Of a DNA stretch of 64,000 nt, positions 1 to 12,560 are shown piece by piece. The position numbers and the translations under genes are program-made. Positions within the stretch are counted from its first letter, which is position 1, and each line of letters begins with the position of its first letter. A model generated the notes under the pieces. That model was given only the letters and a program-made list of their open reading frames with translations. It was not told the origin of the DNA and did not search any database. The DNA is from Seriola aureovittata (lineage: Eukaryota > Chordata > Actinopteri > Carangiformes > Carangidae): the NCBI RefSeq assembly GCF_021018895.1, contig NC_079387.1, positions 7,799,583-7,863,582 of the forward strand, in the 5' to 3' direction.

Positions 1-3000
1 CTTTGTACCCTGGAGTACACTTCAGTATCACTGCAGCAAGGTGAGATGTTTACCTGCTAGAGGTTTTCTGCCACTAAGTTTCTCTTTAAAGTGTGTTTGA
101 TCAATGCTGAACCCAGTCATACAGCCCTGTTTTGTGCCACTTCTAAAGGCTAAAGTGTTTATGGTTGTTCCAAACAGACGGACAGTCAAAAGTGAAGTGA
201 AAAGCCAGTCGTTATATAGAGAGGAGGGAGAGGTGATAATCATTTAATGAAATTGCCTGCCAATAATGGTGCACCTCTTCTCTCCTGGGAGGCAGTTACA
301 GTGTTGCACTTGTTACCTCCACACACAGCGACTGGCCAGTGTAAAGTCAGAGAATTTTTCCCGACGCGGCATCCCTGGAAAGGTGTGGAGAGGAGTGTTT
401 CCAAAACTATTCAGAGCTATTATATTGCAAATTCTAGCCTCGCAACAGGTTAAAATCAGGCAATTTAAGATGTTAACGGCAGGTTAGCACATTTTTTTTC
501 CGAGTAGCTTGTGATACATTTCAATCAGGAGAGACTGGAAGTCAGAATAAATTTATTGCGAACATGAGGAATAGACTTTGGTGTTTGGATTCCTGCAGGA
601 AGTAGATCACCATGGGAAGCGATCCTGTAAATTAGGTGACTTCAGTATGAGGGAAACTTCCCCAGAGGTGGATCACAAAACTCCTAGCAACCAGAATGAC
701 AGCTGAATGACAGAAGAGAGGGAAAACCCTTTAAAAGTTTGACAGCTGACAAGTGATTGGCTAAAGGTGGGAATGTCAGGCTGTGATTGGATGAGACAGG
801 AATGATCTTGCGGAGCTTAGAGATTGAGGGAAACTATACTATACTATTTTCGACTATAATCAGGAGGTGCCCATCCATAAAATAGCTGCTTGCATCAATG
901 CTGGAAAATCAGATCCTGATGCAGCAAACCAGAGGAGTCTGTCATTGTTGGCTGAGCTGGCCGGTCTTACATAGAAACACTAGGCATAGCGGTGTTTTGA
1001 TGCGCATATTAAGATGATAGTGTGTGCTGCCCCTTTAAGAACTGATCACTGTGTAAAGCTAACAGGCATGAAAACAGACTGTTTGCAGTGAGTACAGCGG
1101 GGACCAGCCAGCCCACAGTATAAGTCACTAAACATTACAGCACCATAGATTTTCACCATAGGAGATAATACAGCATGTTAAGCCCTTGAGCAATCTGTCA
1201 GCAGAAAAGCAGATGCAACTTCTCAATGCTACTGTCCAGACTTCAATGTATGCTTACACTAGTTGTCTGCCCACTGTGTAAAACGTGTCAGCACATACTG
1301 CCGATGGGCCTTGTTTTTGTCAGTATACATTATTGATATTCTCCAAACTGTAGCACACTATAGTGAAACCCTACATTCTGCAAGTCGAGCATTAGTCTAC
1401 ACTTGTTAAGGTATCATGTGGAATTTATGGCCCCAGGACGGTGGGCCTGGTGTGGAATACAACTGAGGTGTGCTCCTTTTTAAGGCTGAGGTGAGTTCAG
1501 TTTGTATGTGAACAACCACCACTTCTTCCATAGCAAAACACTAGATATTACATGAAGTGAAATGCGTGATTAATGTATTTGAATTTTCTGGTGATTGTAT
1601 ACCAATTTCCAGTTATGAAATATTATGTACACATGACAAAGAAACATATATGTAATGGAAACCTATTCAAACTATTTCATATATTGACATATATGTCTAG
1701 CTCATATAAATATGTATGTTTATGTATGTATTTTTATATTGTGTATGTTTAAAATTAATAAGAAAAAAACATACACAAGGAGAGTTTTATAAGCATTTTG
1801 TTTTAATAAACTTAAGTAAATAAATTAAATATATAAATTTCATATAAGTTACAAATGTATATCTTCATATATCTAGAGGATGTATATATGTGATAATAAT
1901 ATATCCCCTTATAGGTAACAACATCACTCATAATATACAGTAAATAAATCATATATCGTGAGTGTTCTTGACTAAATGTTGATTTATGTTCCCCTCAATA
2001 GGAAACCTGTACGTACAGTAGCTTACAGTGCATGTACACGAATTAAACATGACACATAATGGGATTTTAAAGATCATATTCATGTTCTGATCTATGTCAT
2101 TAAGTGCAATTACCAAACTCATTATTTTTACAGTACAGTACATGTTGTAAACGTTCCAGACACATGGCAGCATGTAAAGGAGAAGACATGTTATAACAAG
2201 GAAGCAGAACAATAAGTTAAAGCAGCTTCGTTGCCCTCAGTGAATAAGAGGATATATTCATAGAGAGTTTACTGAAAATGCCTGAAATAAAGAGCTAGCT
2301 TTGGCCTATGAGCCTGTGGAAAGGATGCAAACTGATTTCATCACATGAAGGAGAACTCCAAGTATTCCCCGTCTGATGATAGAATTCGCTTGGCATAACT
2401 GATTTTGCAAAGACTGTGCTCAGCTGCTTCAGAAAAACTCCTAATGAAGTTCTTTTAACATAACATCCCCAAACACAGTCTGCTAATTTAGACTCATGAT
2501 CATCGTCTTACAAAGATCGTAAAAGAACTAAAACTTTTAATATGGTCAGCAACACGACTTCACAATGTTCTGCCAGAATCAGTCGGGTTTCTGTTGCTGT
2601 TTTATCCACATTTAGTTTCAATTTATCTCTGCTTTTCAGTTCCTGATGGAAGGAGAAAACAGTACAATTAAAACGACAAATGTTACTGTTTTCTATAACA
2701 ATGAGGACTGCTTTCACTTTTATATATTTGATCCAGATTATGTTAAGTGTAAAGTCTTCTTAGTGAGGCTTTCTCTTTCTTTGTTTTAACAATCCAACAC
2801 CGGCCTCTGCTGCTGCCCTTTCTGGTGGAACTAACAAGGACCAATGAGGACTCGCTCTACTTCACAATGGTCCGCCACCTCGGGGGCAGCTTAGGTCATC
2901 CCTGTTTGGTTTATCGCTGGTTTTCGACCTCAGTCTTCAAGTTGCAAAAGTGTTGCTGATTTTCTCTGCTACCAGCTAGTTAATTGCAGTTAATTGCATT

Positions 3001-4670
3001 CACCTCGCATCCCATATGTGCCTCATTAGAAGAAAAAACGTTTAGGAATTGGAGCCCACTGTTGCAGACGGAGAAGTGATATGACCAAGCCGCTGGAAGC
3101 CATATTGGAGGTCCTCAGGCTTTGGGCAAGAACAGCTGTGAGTGACAATTTATTGGGATTTAGAGTGGATTTGGGCCAAACAGACTGCAGACAAAGCAGT
3201 GACAGTAGTAAATCGACATAATCAGACGTCAACACTAACGCAGCCTTTCTCTCTGCATTTCTACCCTAGCTGTTTACAGTGTATTTGCACACAGCTACTC
3301 ATCCGCTGCACCTCCATATTGGCACCAGATGTGTTTCCTTGCAGATTTTTCTGACATAACTGCAAAGCCTCAGTTCTGCTCTGTTCCCCTGTTATATTCT
3401 TCTGATTCCTGGTGTTTTCCATTATGTTCTTCGGCTCTAATCTCTTCTCCTCTCTGATACTGCAAGCTCTTGTGTGTGTTTTGCTTTGTGTTGTTCCATC
3501 CATTCTGCTCCAGCCTGCGTTCAGTGTACAGTATTTTTCTTTCAGCTCTATATTATTTTGTGCTACATTAGAGGGGAAATAAACAACCCCAATAACCTTC
3601 AGCATACATTTTTTGTGAGAGTGTGTGTCTGTGTGTGTATGTGGTCAAAATTTGGCTGCAGGATCCTTCAGCTCTTATCTGTTCAATGTGTGCGACGCCA
3701 TAAACAAAGGCTGTGCAGACCAAATGCATCAGTGTAACATAAGTCATAATACATAATATAAAGCAGATTTTTTTTTTTATTTCCTGCCAGTGCTTTGGAC
3801 CCAGAACGACCCCCATTTAGGAGTGGACACAAAGCCATATTTTACTCTGGTAAAAACCTTTGTAGCTCATCGGAGAGTAGATTTAAGAGGCTTCTTAATC
3901 ACAATGTGCAAAGCCTTGGTGACACAAAGTAGATAACAGAATCAGACTAGGACATTCGGAAGTTTCTCTGTTAAATGTTACAATATGAATCATCAATTTA
4001 ACAGTCTTTTATTTGCCTTTTGTCTATTAACTGTCCGAGGAGTTACTTTCTTTCCGCATTCTCTCCCACGTCTTTTTAAAGGGTGTCTGGGTACGTGGCT
4101 GGCTTATCTCCCACGGTGCTGAATCACACACATACTGTAACTGCCAAAATAGAGGACGCACTACACTTACTTATAGATATGATTCATGAAAGCGGGCGAA
4201 GTGCGTTTTTCTCCCAGTACACTCGACATCCCTCTGAGGGGGGCAAGGTGGGAACCGCTGAATAATGATCGCCTTCCCTCTATGATATGTTTTTTTGCGG
4301 GCTCCCCAGACGCGAGGGCTTTTCGAGCAGGACGACAGCACTGTCATCTGCGGGGCGCGCGTGGTCATTCACGAGTTTGATGAACATGAAAACCATACCA
4401 GAGAAATGCCACTGCTGTCAAAGCTGCCAGATCTGCATCCAAGTGAACGCACCGGGGAAAGGGGGTTTTGCCTGTTTTTGTGCCTCTTGTGTATGAAACG
4501 ACTCGCACCCTCACATGGGAGCTCCTCATTATAACCAGCCTTGTGTGATCAGAGCAGCGCTTTGCTTAATGGCACTTAGACAAGAGGCTGAAAACATCCT
4601 CATTATTAACCACAAAGATTCCCATTTATTCAAAGGATTCAAACCAGCAATGTTTATCTCTCGTAGCTTC
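1..4670. other. Non-coding sequence, no gene seen
   Basis: No exon-like open frame, RNA gene or intact mobile element could be supported. The stretch 1540-2110 is strikingly AT-rich, with many ATATAT and TATGTAT words and little else. Near 735-805 the word GTGATTGG occurs twice about 35 bp apart, which could be a repeat fragment or paired CCAAT-type sites. Around 3618-3640 there is a short TG-rich run. The 4180-4510 portion is CpG-rich and is listed separately. Confidence 0.6.
4180..4510. promoter_or_regulatory. CpG-rich patch (possible small CpG island)
   Basis: I count about 16 CpG dinucleotides in the 200 bp around 4190-4390, including GGGGCGCGCG at 4354-4363, with several more to 4510. 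The surrounding kilobases have very few. Open frames across it are short, overlap in several frames and resemble no known protein. In fish, dense unmethylated CpG marks promoters or conserved developmental enhancers, so either is possible. A diverged GC-rich repeat is the alternative. The function is inferred. Confidence 0.3.
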
Positions 4671-4677
4671 TCACACA

Positions 4678-4930
4678 GGATCCTACATTTACCATGATGC
4701 AGCTCAATAGCATCTTCATTTTCAAGCTCCACACCCCGGGATTTTTTCATTTTCAGACTTGTAGTCGTCAGCCCAGAACCAATTCTGCCTCAAGCACAAT
4801 TTATCAAACTTCATTCAGCTCCATCTGGAGCCACAAAAGACTTAATGCATCTTTTATCACATACGCAGTAGAACTCCCCAAGACCTGTAAACAGACTTTG
4901 ATGTATAGAAATCAGTGGAGTTCCCCTTTA
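4678..4930 (-). repeat. Dispersed teleost repeat, 'AAAGGGGAACTCC' family
   Basis: Read on the minus strand, this begins TAAAGGGGAACTCCACTGAT and ends near GAGCTGCATCATGGTAAATG. The same two landmarks, in the same order, occur on the plus strand at 46204-46340 (AAAGGGGCACTCCACCAAT and GAGTTGCATTATGGGAATTG). That makes this an interspersed family represented at least twice in the window. It resembles a common percomorph interspersed repeat from memory. No coding capacity or terminal inverted repeat is evident, and the class is unknown. Confidence 0.6.
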
Positions 4931-4949
4931 AATTTACTCCAAAATCTAT

Positions 4950-6540
4950 TGGATAAAGCAAATTTGTACCAGGTTTATTACTTAGGAGACAGAGCTGTTA
5001 CTTGAAACCACTGATAATGTTCAGCTTAGGCTACAGTTACTGTGCAAGAAACCACAGTACCACCTACGCCAGAACCCTAGAACCACTAGAGGACCTAAAA
5101 GTCATGAACAAAGTGAAATCATGATCAATTAAGGAAAGGGTTTGATAGGTGAGAAGAGTGGCTTTGCCCTTTTCTCAGGCAGACAATATAGATTAAAGGT
5201 AGGGTGAGGTGAGCTGTGGATTTGTTACTGCACCAGGGGACACTTAATTATGGCGTTCATAATAGGAACCTCGTTTAGATGCCCCAGGCAATTTCTGGGC
5301 TCCGTTGCTTAGAACAATAATGCATGAGCAAGGAGCCCCCTTTGAAGGTGACATTTGGGGAAAAAGGTTGCCACAATGCCACCACAGACTTTGATAAATT
5401 ATTTTTCATCAGCACAGAGCACACTCTGCACCTGTGCATGGGTCTAATGAAAGAAGAGAGGGCAGTGTTGTTAGCCAAACTCTGCGCGCACGTGTGTGTG
5501 TGTGTGCGTGTGTGTACGCGTGTGTGCGTCCGCTCATGCGTTCAAGCAAGTTGGTGTGTGTTCCAGTACTGTGTAACTCAAGGGATTCAGTGTTTGTCCT
5601 TTCGGCTTCCTACAAATGAGGAGAAGTTATTCAGTCAGCATGGGAAATAAAGGCAAAACATGAAATATGAGAAGAGAAAATAAACAACAAAGAAGACAGC
5701 CTTTAATCATGCAATTCCTTTTATTTGAAAAAAATCCAATTATCTGCACATCTGATTTAAAAATGGAGGGAAATGCTTTGCTGTGTTACAGCACTGAAGT
5801 ACACACTGTGTCAGAATGTGTATAATACATTGTAATGCTGCTCTGACTACAAAACTAGCTACTTCAGTCCAGAAATGTAAAAGAAGGCCAACAAGGTAAT
5901 CACAGTCTCTTGAAAGCTGTCAGCGCTTTAGGCATCTACCCATCAACGGGATTCCTGCAGGCATTTATTTTCTCACAGTGCCTTTTTTTTTATCCACACA
6001 GTCCCTCTTGAAAATGATGTTTGTGTGTCTGTGCGTGTACCTCACTGAGGCATTAAATGACAAGCTGACAGCATCAAAACGGATTTGATCGTGCGCTGGA
6101 GGGACAGCGTTGAGTGCTTCTGAATGTGCTGACGCCCGGCTCACACCATAGAGGTGCTGCGAGACAAAAGTCAGGGGATGAAGGGGGCTGGTGTGATCGT
6201 CGCCTCGGGGTAGGAGCCGCCTTGTGAGGCTCACACACAAAGCTTCCCCATAAGGAGTACTACCCTTACCATCTGCTGTAGGAACGCTGAGTGTGGGACT
6301 ATCAGAGAATAGATAATGGTGATGGTTTGATGTTTTTTCCATTTCATATTTATCACAGATAACCTGTTTAATTTAAGTTACACTTTAATGATTTTCTTTG
6401 GCCATTAGGGGGCAGAAAAACTGCACACAACAAGCTGCATAACAACACTTGATATGTTATTGACTTACAAAACTGTTATTACTTAGATATAATATATATT
6501 TTGGTCTCTAACAAATCCTGAGAAGACTACATGTCTCTTT
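4950..6540. other. Non-coding sequence with an imperfect TG array
   Basis: No gene is supported. An imperfect (TG)n/(CG)n array lies at 5490-5528 with interspersed CG steps, and accounts for the Val/Cys-rich open frames there. The rest is unique-looking sequence, including a moderately GC-rich stretch at 6060-6250 that carries no recognisable protein. Confidence 0.55.
5490..5528. repeat. Imperfect (TG)n microsatellite with CG interruptions
   Basis: An alternating purine-pyrimidine tract of TG and CG steps, about 39 bp. The two stretches of pure TG are separated by CG or AC steps. It is non-coding. Confidence 0.85.
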
Positions 6541-6554
6541 AGCTGTAAATTCTG

Positions 6555-6750
6555 CATAATTTTCACTGGCTAGTCGTTAACTTTGCCTGTGTGCTGGCTG
6601 ATTTGCAGAAGCTAAAACCAAAACAATAAGCTAAAAGAGGCTAAAATGCTCCGTGGAGCTGTTTGAGTTGTGTGATAATTCTCTGTGGGTTTGTCGCTAT
6701 GGTCAACCCCATTCACGTTGTGAATGTATGATAATATGTTGCAGCTTTAA
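6555..6750 (+). repeat. Dispersed repeat family R, copy A
   Basis: This copy shares ordered landmarks with two other places in the window. TTCACTGGCTAGTCGTTAAC near 6561 matches TTCACCAGCTAGTTGCTAAC near 55325. GCTAAAATGCTCCGTGGAGC near 6640 matches GCTAAAAAGCTCCATAGAGC near 55490. The trailing CTCTGTGGGTTTGTCGCTA matches TTTTGTGGGTTTTTGCTAG in copy B near 7120. It looks like a diverged interspersed element with no detectable coding sequence or terminal repeats, and its class is unknown. Confidence 0.65.
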
Positions 6751-6879
6751 ACTTGAACTAACTGATTTTTCATACCTGGGTGTCAGTGCAACAAGCTGTA
6801 AACACAAAACTAAGATATCATGAAATTGGTATGGACAACATGTTAGCAATTATTGGCTGTAGCTGCATCTTTTGGAGAT

Positions 6880-7180
6880 GTTTTCTCTGGCAGCCTGATG
6901 AATGGAAGTCCAATATTCACCCAGCTGATTGCAAACATGCTACACTAACTTTGTGTGCAGACATAGTTTGGTGCTGGACAGGTAACAGCTGCCTGATGCA
7001 GCAAGAAATACTTGTGAGAGCTGTAAAAAAAAAAAAAAAAAAGAAAAGAAAAACACTATGCATTTAAAGATGCTGAAGAACTCCACACACCTGAGGGAAC
7101 TGCAGAGTTGGGTGACAATTTTTTGTGGGTTTTTGCTAGTACGAGTGACCCCCTTTCACGCATAGTCACTTTATCCATTC
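6880..7180 (+). repeat. Dispersed repeat family R, copy B, interrupted by poly-A
   Basis: Shares ordered landmarks with copies A and C: CTAACTTTGTGTGCAGACAT followed by GTTTGGTGCTGGACAG (compare TTTTTGGTGCTGAGGCAGC in copy C), then GATGCTGAAGAACTCCACAC, then AACTGCAGAGTTGGGTGACA. An 18-A run at 7025-7042 followed by further A-rich sequence sits inside it. It lies about 130 bp from copy A in the same orientation, so the pair may be a local duplication or two independent insertions. Confidence 0.6.
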
Positions 7181-7189
7181 CTAATATAA

Positions 7190-8938
7190 TAATATTGATT
7201 TGAAAGGCTTTAATTCAATTTTAATCACTCACTTGTACGACCTAATTATATCACTTTAATATATGAGCTCTGGGCAGCTACTGTATGTATATGTATTCCT
7301 CATTCTTCTTATCTCCTTGTACTATTATCGTGTAAGACATTCATGAGAGCAAACTCTATGGTCCTGTGTACAAGACATTCCTGACAAGCTATTTTGTCTC
7401 ATCTAAAATAGCACCAAGCTATCACGGATGCATAAATCCCAATGTGACAAATTCTTTATGTTTCCCTTCGGACTGTCTCTGGTATGTATTGATAGTCAAA
7501 AAATGTCTCTGGGAAGCCTTTGAACTGCATATTCAATGCGATGGCCAAATTAGTCTTCTGGTCCCCTAGCAACTGAGCGCTCTGGGAGGCAGTCATGTGC
7601 AGATGCTGCGAAGCGAAGTTCACATCAGTTTCTGGGATGCTGATTCCTTTTGTCCAATCTTCTTACAAGTCTTATACATAACATATTCACTGGATATTTC
7701 TTTAAAATATGCATAGGCCGGGTGCTTAAAACAACCAAAGGCCTATTAATTATGGATAATGGCCCCCGTTTTTCTGTCCGGTGTCTCCCAAACAGTTGGC
7801 AGGGGAAGAGCAGGAGGATTGGGTGACAGCTTGGGAGTTCAACTTTTAAGTATGCAATGGCATTGTCTTTTTTTATTTTATTTTTTCAATTCTTTTTACC
7901 CAATTTTGTTAAAATTGCTGAGCAAATGAGTGAAGATGTCAGTATGACTCCACTGTCTCGCTGTGGTGACACAAAAAAAAAACAAGCCTCTGTCAGCTGT
8001 ACATCTCTACTTGAGAGGGGCTGCTTTATTGTTAATCTCACCAGCTATTCCCATTGTGGTTAAAGTATCTGTTTCAGGCAGCCAGAAAGCATCAGCATAG
8101 GCATTAAAATAGCTGACAGAAAACAAATATATTCAAATACAGGGAGCAGAAGAAAGTCAAACGATAGCTGAGTCACACAGAGTATTCTCAGCATCTGTCA
8201 TTTAAAGATCAAGCCTTAAAATAAGACTATGCATTTTTTTTTTAAATAAAAAAATAATATCATTTTCTTGCAAGAACTAAAATGTTCAACTCATAAGCAT
8301 TAAAAAGCACCTCTGCCAAGTTCCTAGTTGCGCACCTAGCCCCCGGTAGCTTATGGTGGCTAACGTTACCAAACTTTAGCTGGGTTTATTGAGTCACCGT
8401 ATGACTCTTCTCTACTTCTGTTACTATTAACATGTCACAGATCAATGTTTCACCTGGGTTTGTCACTAAAGTAAAACAGGAAGTCAACCTGTCAGCAGAC
8501 ATGTTTGTAGTTCCTTCCTTATCCAATGCCACGAGGTTAGATCAACAAAAATGTCTTTAAAGCAACTGACTCCAGAGGACCGTGGGAAATCAAGGTAAAT
8601 TGGATATGCCATTATAATCACCCCTCCCTGTGACTGTGGACCATGAATGTTGGTTTAACATTGTTCCAATAACAACTCATCCCTAGCAGTTATTGAAAAC
8701 TAACCAAGATAGAAGACTCAAACATTTTCCAGCCTGTGACTTAAATAAGAAATTTACTGTCTCATTCTGGCCCTAATGCTCATTAAAGTATATTACCACT
8801 ATGCACTATTTAAGGAGCGAATCTATAGAGAAACTAGCCCCAGAGGAAATCCTCTTTTTGAAACTGGGGGACCGGGCTCGTTTTTCACTGTCACACTGCT
8901 CAGTGCTGACTGTGATAAAACCCTGCATGAGCCTGCTG

Positions 8939-8940
<2 letters not shown>
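7190..8940. other. Non-coding sequence, no gene seen
   Basis: Unique-looking AT-rich sequence. No open frame with splice logic, no RNA gene and no clear mobile element was recognised. Confidence 0.55.

Positions 8941-8942
<2 letters not shown>

Positions 8943-8979
<37 letters not shown>
8943..8979. repeat. (GA)n microsatellite with GGGA extension
   Basis: About 18 uninterrupted GA units, followed directly by a GGGAGGGAGGGAGG tetranucleotide run to about 8993. The sequence continues purine-rich at 9071-9130. Open frames across it are Arg/Glu or Leu/Ser runs generated by the repeat. Confidence 0.9.
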
Positions 8980-8982
<3 letters not shown>

Positions 8983-9879
8983 GAGGGAGGGAGGCTGAGG
9001 GTGGGGGTGCAGTTGTACAGTTTCCTTACTGTATATCTTGTGGCAGGCTTCAGAGGAATGTGGAGGGATGTGATGGAAGGCATGAGAAAGTAAAAGAAGG
9101 GGAGAAGGGAGAAAGAAAGGAAAGAAAGATGGCAAATGACACCACTGCAAAGATGGGCTTACCCCCAGAAAGTCCTGTATTTATACAGTCATCCTCCACA
9201 TCACTGAAGAACACTTAGCAACAACTTGACCCCAGAGTCATGTTTATAGGAAATCCTGTAAAACGGTGCCAGAGAAGGCCTGTACTTGGTCATGTTCATA
9301 TTCCCCTCACCACTGAATGACTTGTGGGCCCTTAAACGGCTGGATGCTTAACTCACCCTTCCTCGGATTAGTGCTTTTTCAGCCGAGGGAAGCGGTTCTA
9401 ATGTACACATTGGTATAAGAGGCGCAGAAGGAGTGGAGCAGGGTGGAGAAAAAAAAGAAAGGATAATTCTGCCAGCCTCCTGTGTTGGCTTTTTGATGTT
9501 TGTCAGTAAACAGTGGCATCAAACACGATTTTCCTTTAAAAAATAAATATAGCAAAGACGCAGGATCGCCTCATTGTCACACTCAGATGTTCAGCTCAGA
9601 GTGAGTGATCTAATAAGCTATTATTCAACACTTCTTGCACTATAAATAGTCATTACTTGTCATGTCCAGGATTTGATACTAAACCCCTTGAGATCAGGCT
9701 CTGAAGGCTGACAAAGAATCTGAATAAAGCTCAGAGGCGTTTTCAATAATACATCTTCAAACAGCAGTTCCTATTTGAGGATTTTTTTCTTTATTTGTTT
9801 GTCTTTCTATTCCCGCTGCTGCTGATACAGTAGATGAGCTGCTGTATTCATCACAATGTGTCATGTCACTCAGAAGTGA

Positions 9880-10030
9880 GCGGCGTGGATAATCAAGCGA
9901 ATCGTGAGGATGGAGGGGAGCAATTTTTTGTCTGCTAGGACCGCCGCTTCGCTGCAGGTTTTTATGTTCTCATTTTCCTCCATGCTGCGGGCCATTTCTG
10001 GACCGCACAAACGCCGCAGGGAGACAATAA
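9880..10030. promoter_or_regulatory. CpG-rich patch
   Basis: About 11 CpG dinucleotides fall in roughly 145 bp, clearly above the surroundings. Examples are GCGGCG near 9880, ACCGCCGCTTCGC near 9940 and AACGCCGCAGG near 10010. A homeodomain-like GATAATCAAG lies at 9888-9897. No recognisable protein is encoded. It may be a conserved non-coding element or a cryptic promoter. This is inference. Confidence 0.25.
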
Positions 10031-11139
10031 CATTACACACCCTCATGCAGAAATATGAAGACACAGACGCACACATTTCTCATCTGTCATCTCCTGTTGT
10101 CAATTTCCTGTTGTTTTGATGCGTCAGTGCCAAGTGGGAGTGTGAGTAATGAATAGGTGATGTAGTAAAGTGTATGTTTTCATTATGGTTATTTTCAGTG
10201 TAGCAACTATGGGAACAGGCCAGGTGTCATTCAGGTGGCACCAGTTGTCACGCATAAATATCATTTGTCAAATCCTAAACAGCCTCAAGGCGTCATGGCG
10301 TTTCCCGCTCTGCGGATATGAAAGCAAACAGGAATAATAAGCCACCTGTTAGTTCACTAAGGCTTCGTCTTCCAAGAGAAATTCAGCTTACTTAATAAAC
10401 GACTGTTTGCTGAACCCCTTCCCTGAACAGTGATTGTCCAATCACAGCTGAGCAACCCAATACTCCATATTCAAGGAGGAGGGCGTCTTTTTATTCCAGC
10501 ATTCCCAAACCCAGAAACACAAGCACTAAGTATAAGGAATATAATATATATAATACATTTCATTTAGTCTGCTCTAATGCTGCTGTAAATTAGCATGTCC
10601 TGCTAACTAGCTTTCTGCCTACAGTAGTAATCTTGCCCAGCGTTTCATACTACATTGTCTTTGTCTCGTTGTAGGTTACGTTAAAATACGACGGCATCAG
10701 TTGATATTTGCGCAAGGTGTGGAAGCTGGTCCTGAATGCTAACTAAAGGCTAACATTAGCAGACCCATCGTTACACTGTAGTAAACCCAGCATTGACTCA
10801 TTATCTGAGATAGTCCTCTTCCTTGAAATCCTTTTGTCTTGTAAGCTTAAAAATGTTTTCATGAACACAAATAATAAAGCAGTAACTACTGTCTTGTTTG
10901 TTTAAATATGTATAACAAGCACAATGAAATAAAAGTCTGATCTTATATTTATTCCTCATAATATAATACCAGGACTAACAAGCTTTTGCCTGGAACATGC
11001 AACTTTAGCTTTAGTCTTTTAGCACAATATCATCTGTATAGCAGTAGAGTGATTTTTTTTTCCAAAGTATGTTTTTCCATGTCTGTTTCAACCCATTACA
11101 TCCTCTGGAAACAAATAGTTTCTTCATAAAAGCGTGCTA

Positions 11140-11310
11140 CATCATCTCGTCCCAGCTGATGGCATTTCCTTGAAACCTGACGTGTTAAGCCAGACATGCT
11201 GTGACAGCATGCGCTATGATGCTAAAAATACAGTGTGTGAAACCCAGCCAGGGTCAAGAGGTTAATATTCTAATTAGCTCTTTTGATCATTCATTAATCT
11301 GTTTATTCAG
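11140..11310. promoter_or_regulatory. Candidate conserved non-coding element
   Basis: Unique sequence free of simple repeats. It carries CATGCTGTGACAGCATGC near 11198, a TAATTAG homeodomain core at 11271-11277 and an adjacent TTTTGATC (TCF/LEF-like) at 11281-11288. Composition and motif density resemble teleost developmental enhancers. No alignment is available, so this stays speculative. Confidence 0.22.
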
Positions 11311-11591
11311 TCCAATCATGTAACACAATGTTTCCTAACACAGTCTTCAGATCCCACCGGTCTTGTATTTTGCTCTGGCTCCTCGCCTGCACACATGATC
11401 CAGATATGTGACATGAAAAAAAAATAGCCCTTAATTGGCTCTGGAGTGAAAGAGTAGAGTTGGAGCGAGACTGGTAGAACCTGAGGAGTTGGTTAAGTGG
11501 TTTCATTGGGCCACGAAGAAGAAATACAGTTCATGTGGGTGTAATACAGTCCAGTTGTTTTCGGCTTGGCATAATCTGTCCCATACTTTTG

Positions 11592-11609
11592 AAAAAAAAA
11601 AAAAAAAAA
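11592..11609. repeat. A18 homopolymer
   Basis: Eighteen consecutive A bases. No target-site duplication or retroposed body was recognised upstream. Confidence 0.9.
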
Positions 11610-12339
11610 GTCTCTCACAGACAAGCATGAAATGTCTCTGCCTAAATAAACGCATGGAAATGAAGAAGCTTTAATTGGAAGGAAAAGATTAATTTAATGA
11701 CATAACACTTATGAATACAATAAATTATAAACATGAAAATAGCAGCTAAATAAAACCTGTTCCATTATTTGCAGTAATTGTGAAATGCAGAGGAAATTAC
11801 TGTAAAATTACAGTGTTATATCACTATGAGGAAGCAATTACAGTTACAGAGCAACTCTGACTTCCTTTGAATGTTGAAACTTTGAAGAGACAGAGCTTCA
11901 GAAGCTAATAGGGCTTGTGGACACAAATACAGTGCAACAGAGCATAACAGCCCTTGCTGTCAAAACGAAATTGGGCAGATAAGTTGCAAGGATTTTTGAA
12001 AAGCAACCACCCCCCAACTTATACCTTTTTATACCCACTCAAACACCCCTGGCTCCACTGCGGTGCAGCCCTCCCCTGTTTCTTCATTTCACGCAACACT
12101 TTCCAAGGTGTTGGTGGAGACTGGAGGACATCCACCCACAAAAGTCCAATTTAACACACTCGCTGTCCAGACTTTGGTCGTGTGATTATCAGGTCACTTT
12201 GTTCAGAAAGATTGAGAAAAGAAATCTGAACTGAAACACACATCAAACACACATACACATGTGAGACTGTTGCATCACGGACAAAAGGGCATTAACAGAT
12301 GCACAGGTGGCTAATGCTTTGGGGCTCCTTCATTCAGTC

Positions 12340-12560
12340 TTATTCTTAAGGGGCGTCACACAGTTTACGAACGCTTCCCCCCTCGGGGCTGAGCGAGCGG
12401 AGTGAAAGCGCTTTCCTCTCACCTCCTATTCAGCCTCAACAAGACCTAAAAATATTTAAGTGCTTAATCCCAATTAATCTGGAGTTTACAGAAATCCTTT
12501 GTTACTCCACTGAATTCGCTTAGTGGTCTTAATCCCCCTGACAATGAGTGCAGGCGTCAG
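12340..12560. promoter_or_regulatory. Candidate conserved non-coding element with TAATCC motifs
   Basis: Contains TTAATCCCAATTAATC at 12464-12479, combining a K50-homeodomain (Otx/Pitx/Gsc-type) TAATCC site with an overlapping ATTAAT. A second TAATCC lies at 12530-12535, about 65 bp away. The 5' part is CpG-containing (GAGCGAGCGG near 12390). No coding potential is seen. The enhancer role is inferred from motif content only. Confidence 0.28.

Noticed and set aside
5965..6342. 125-codon minus-strand frame with moderate GC
   Set aside because: It resembles no known family and has no clear splice sites. Possibly conserved non-coding sequence.
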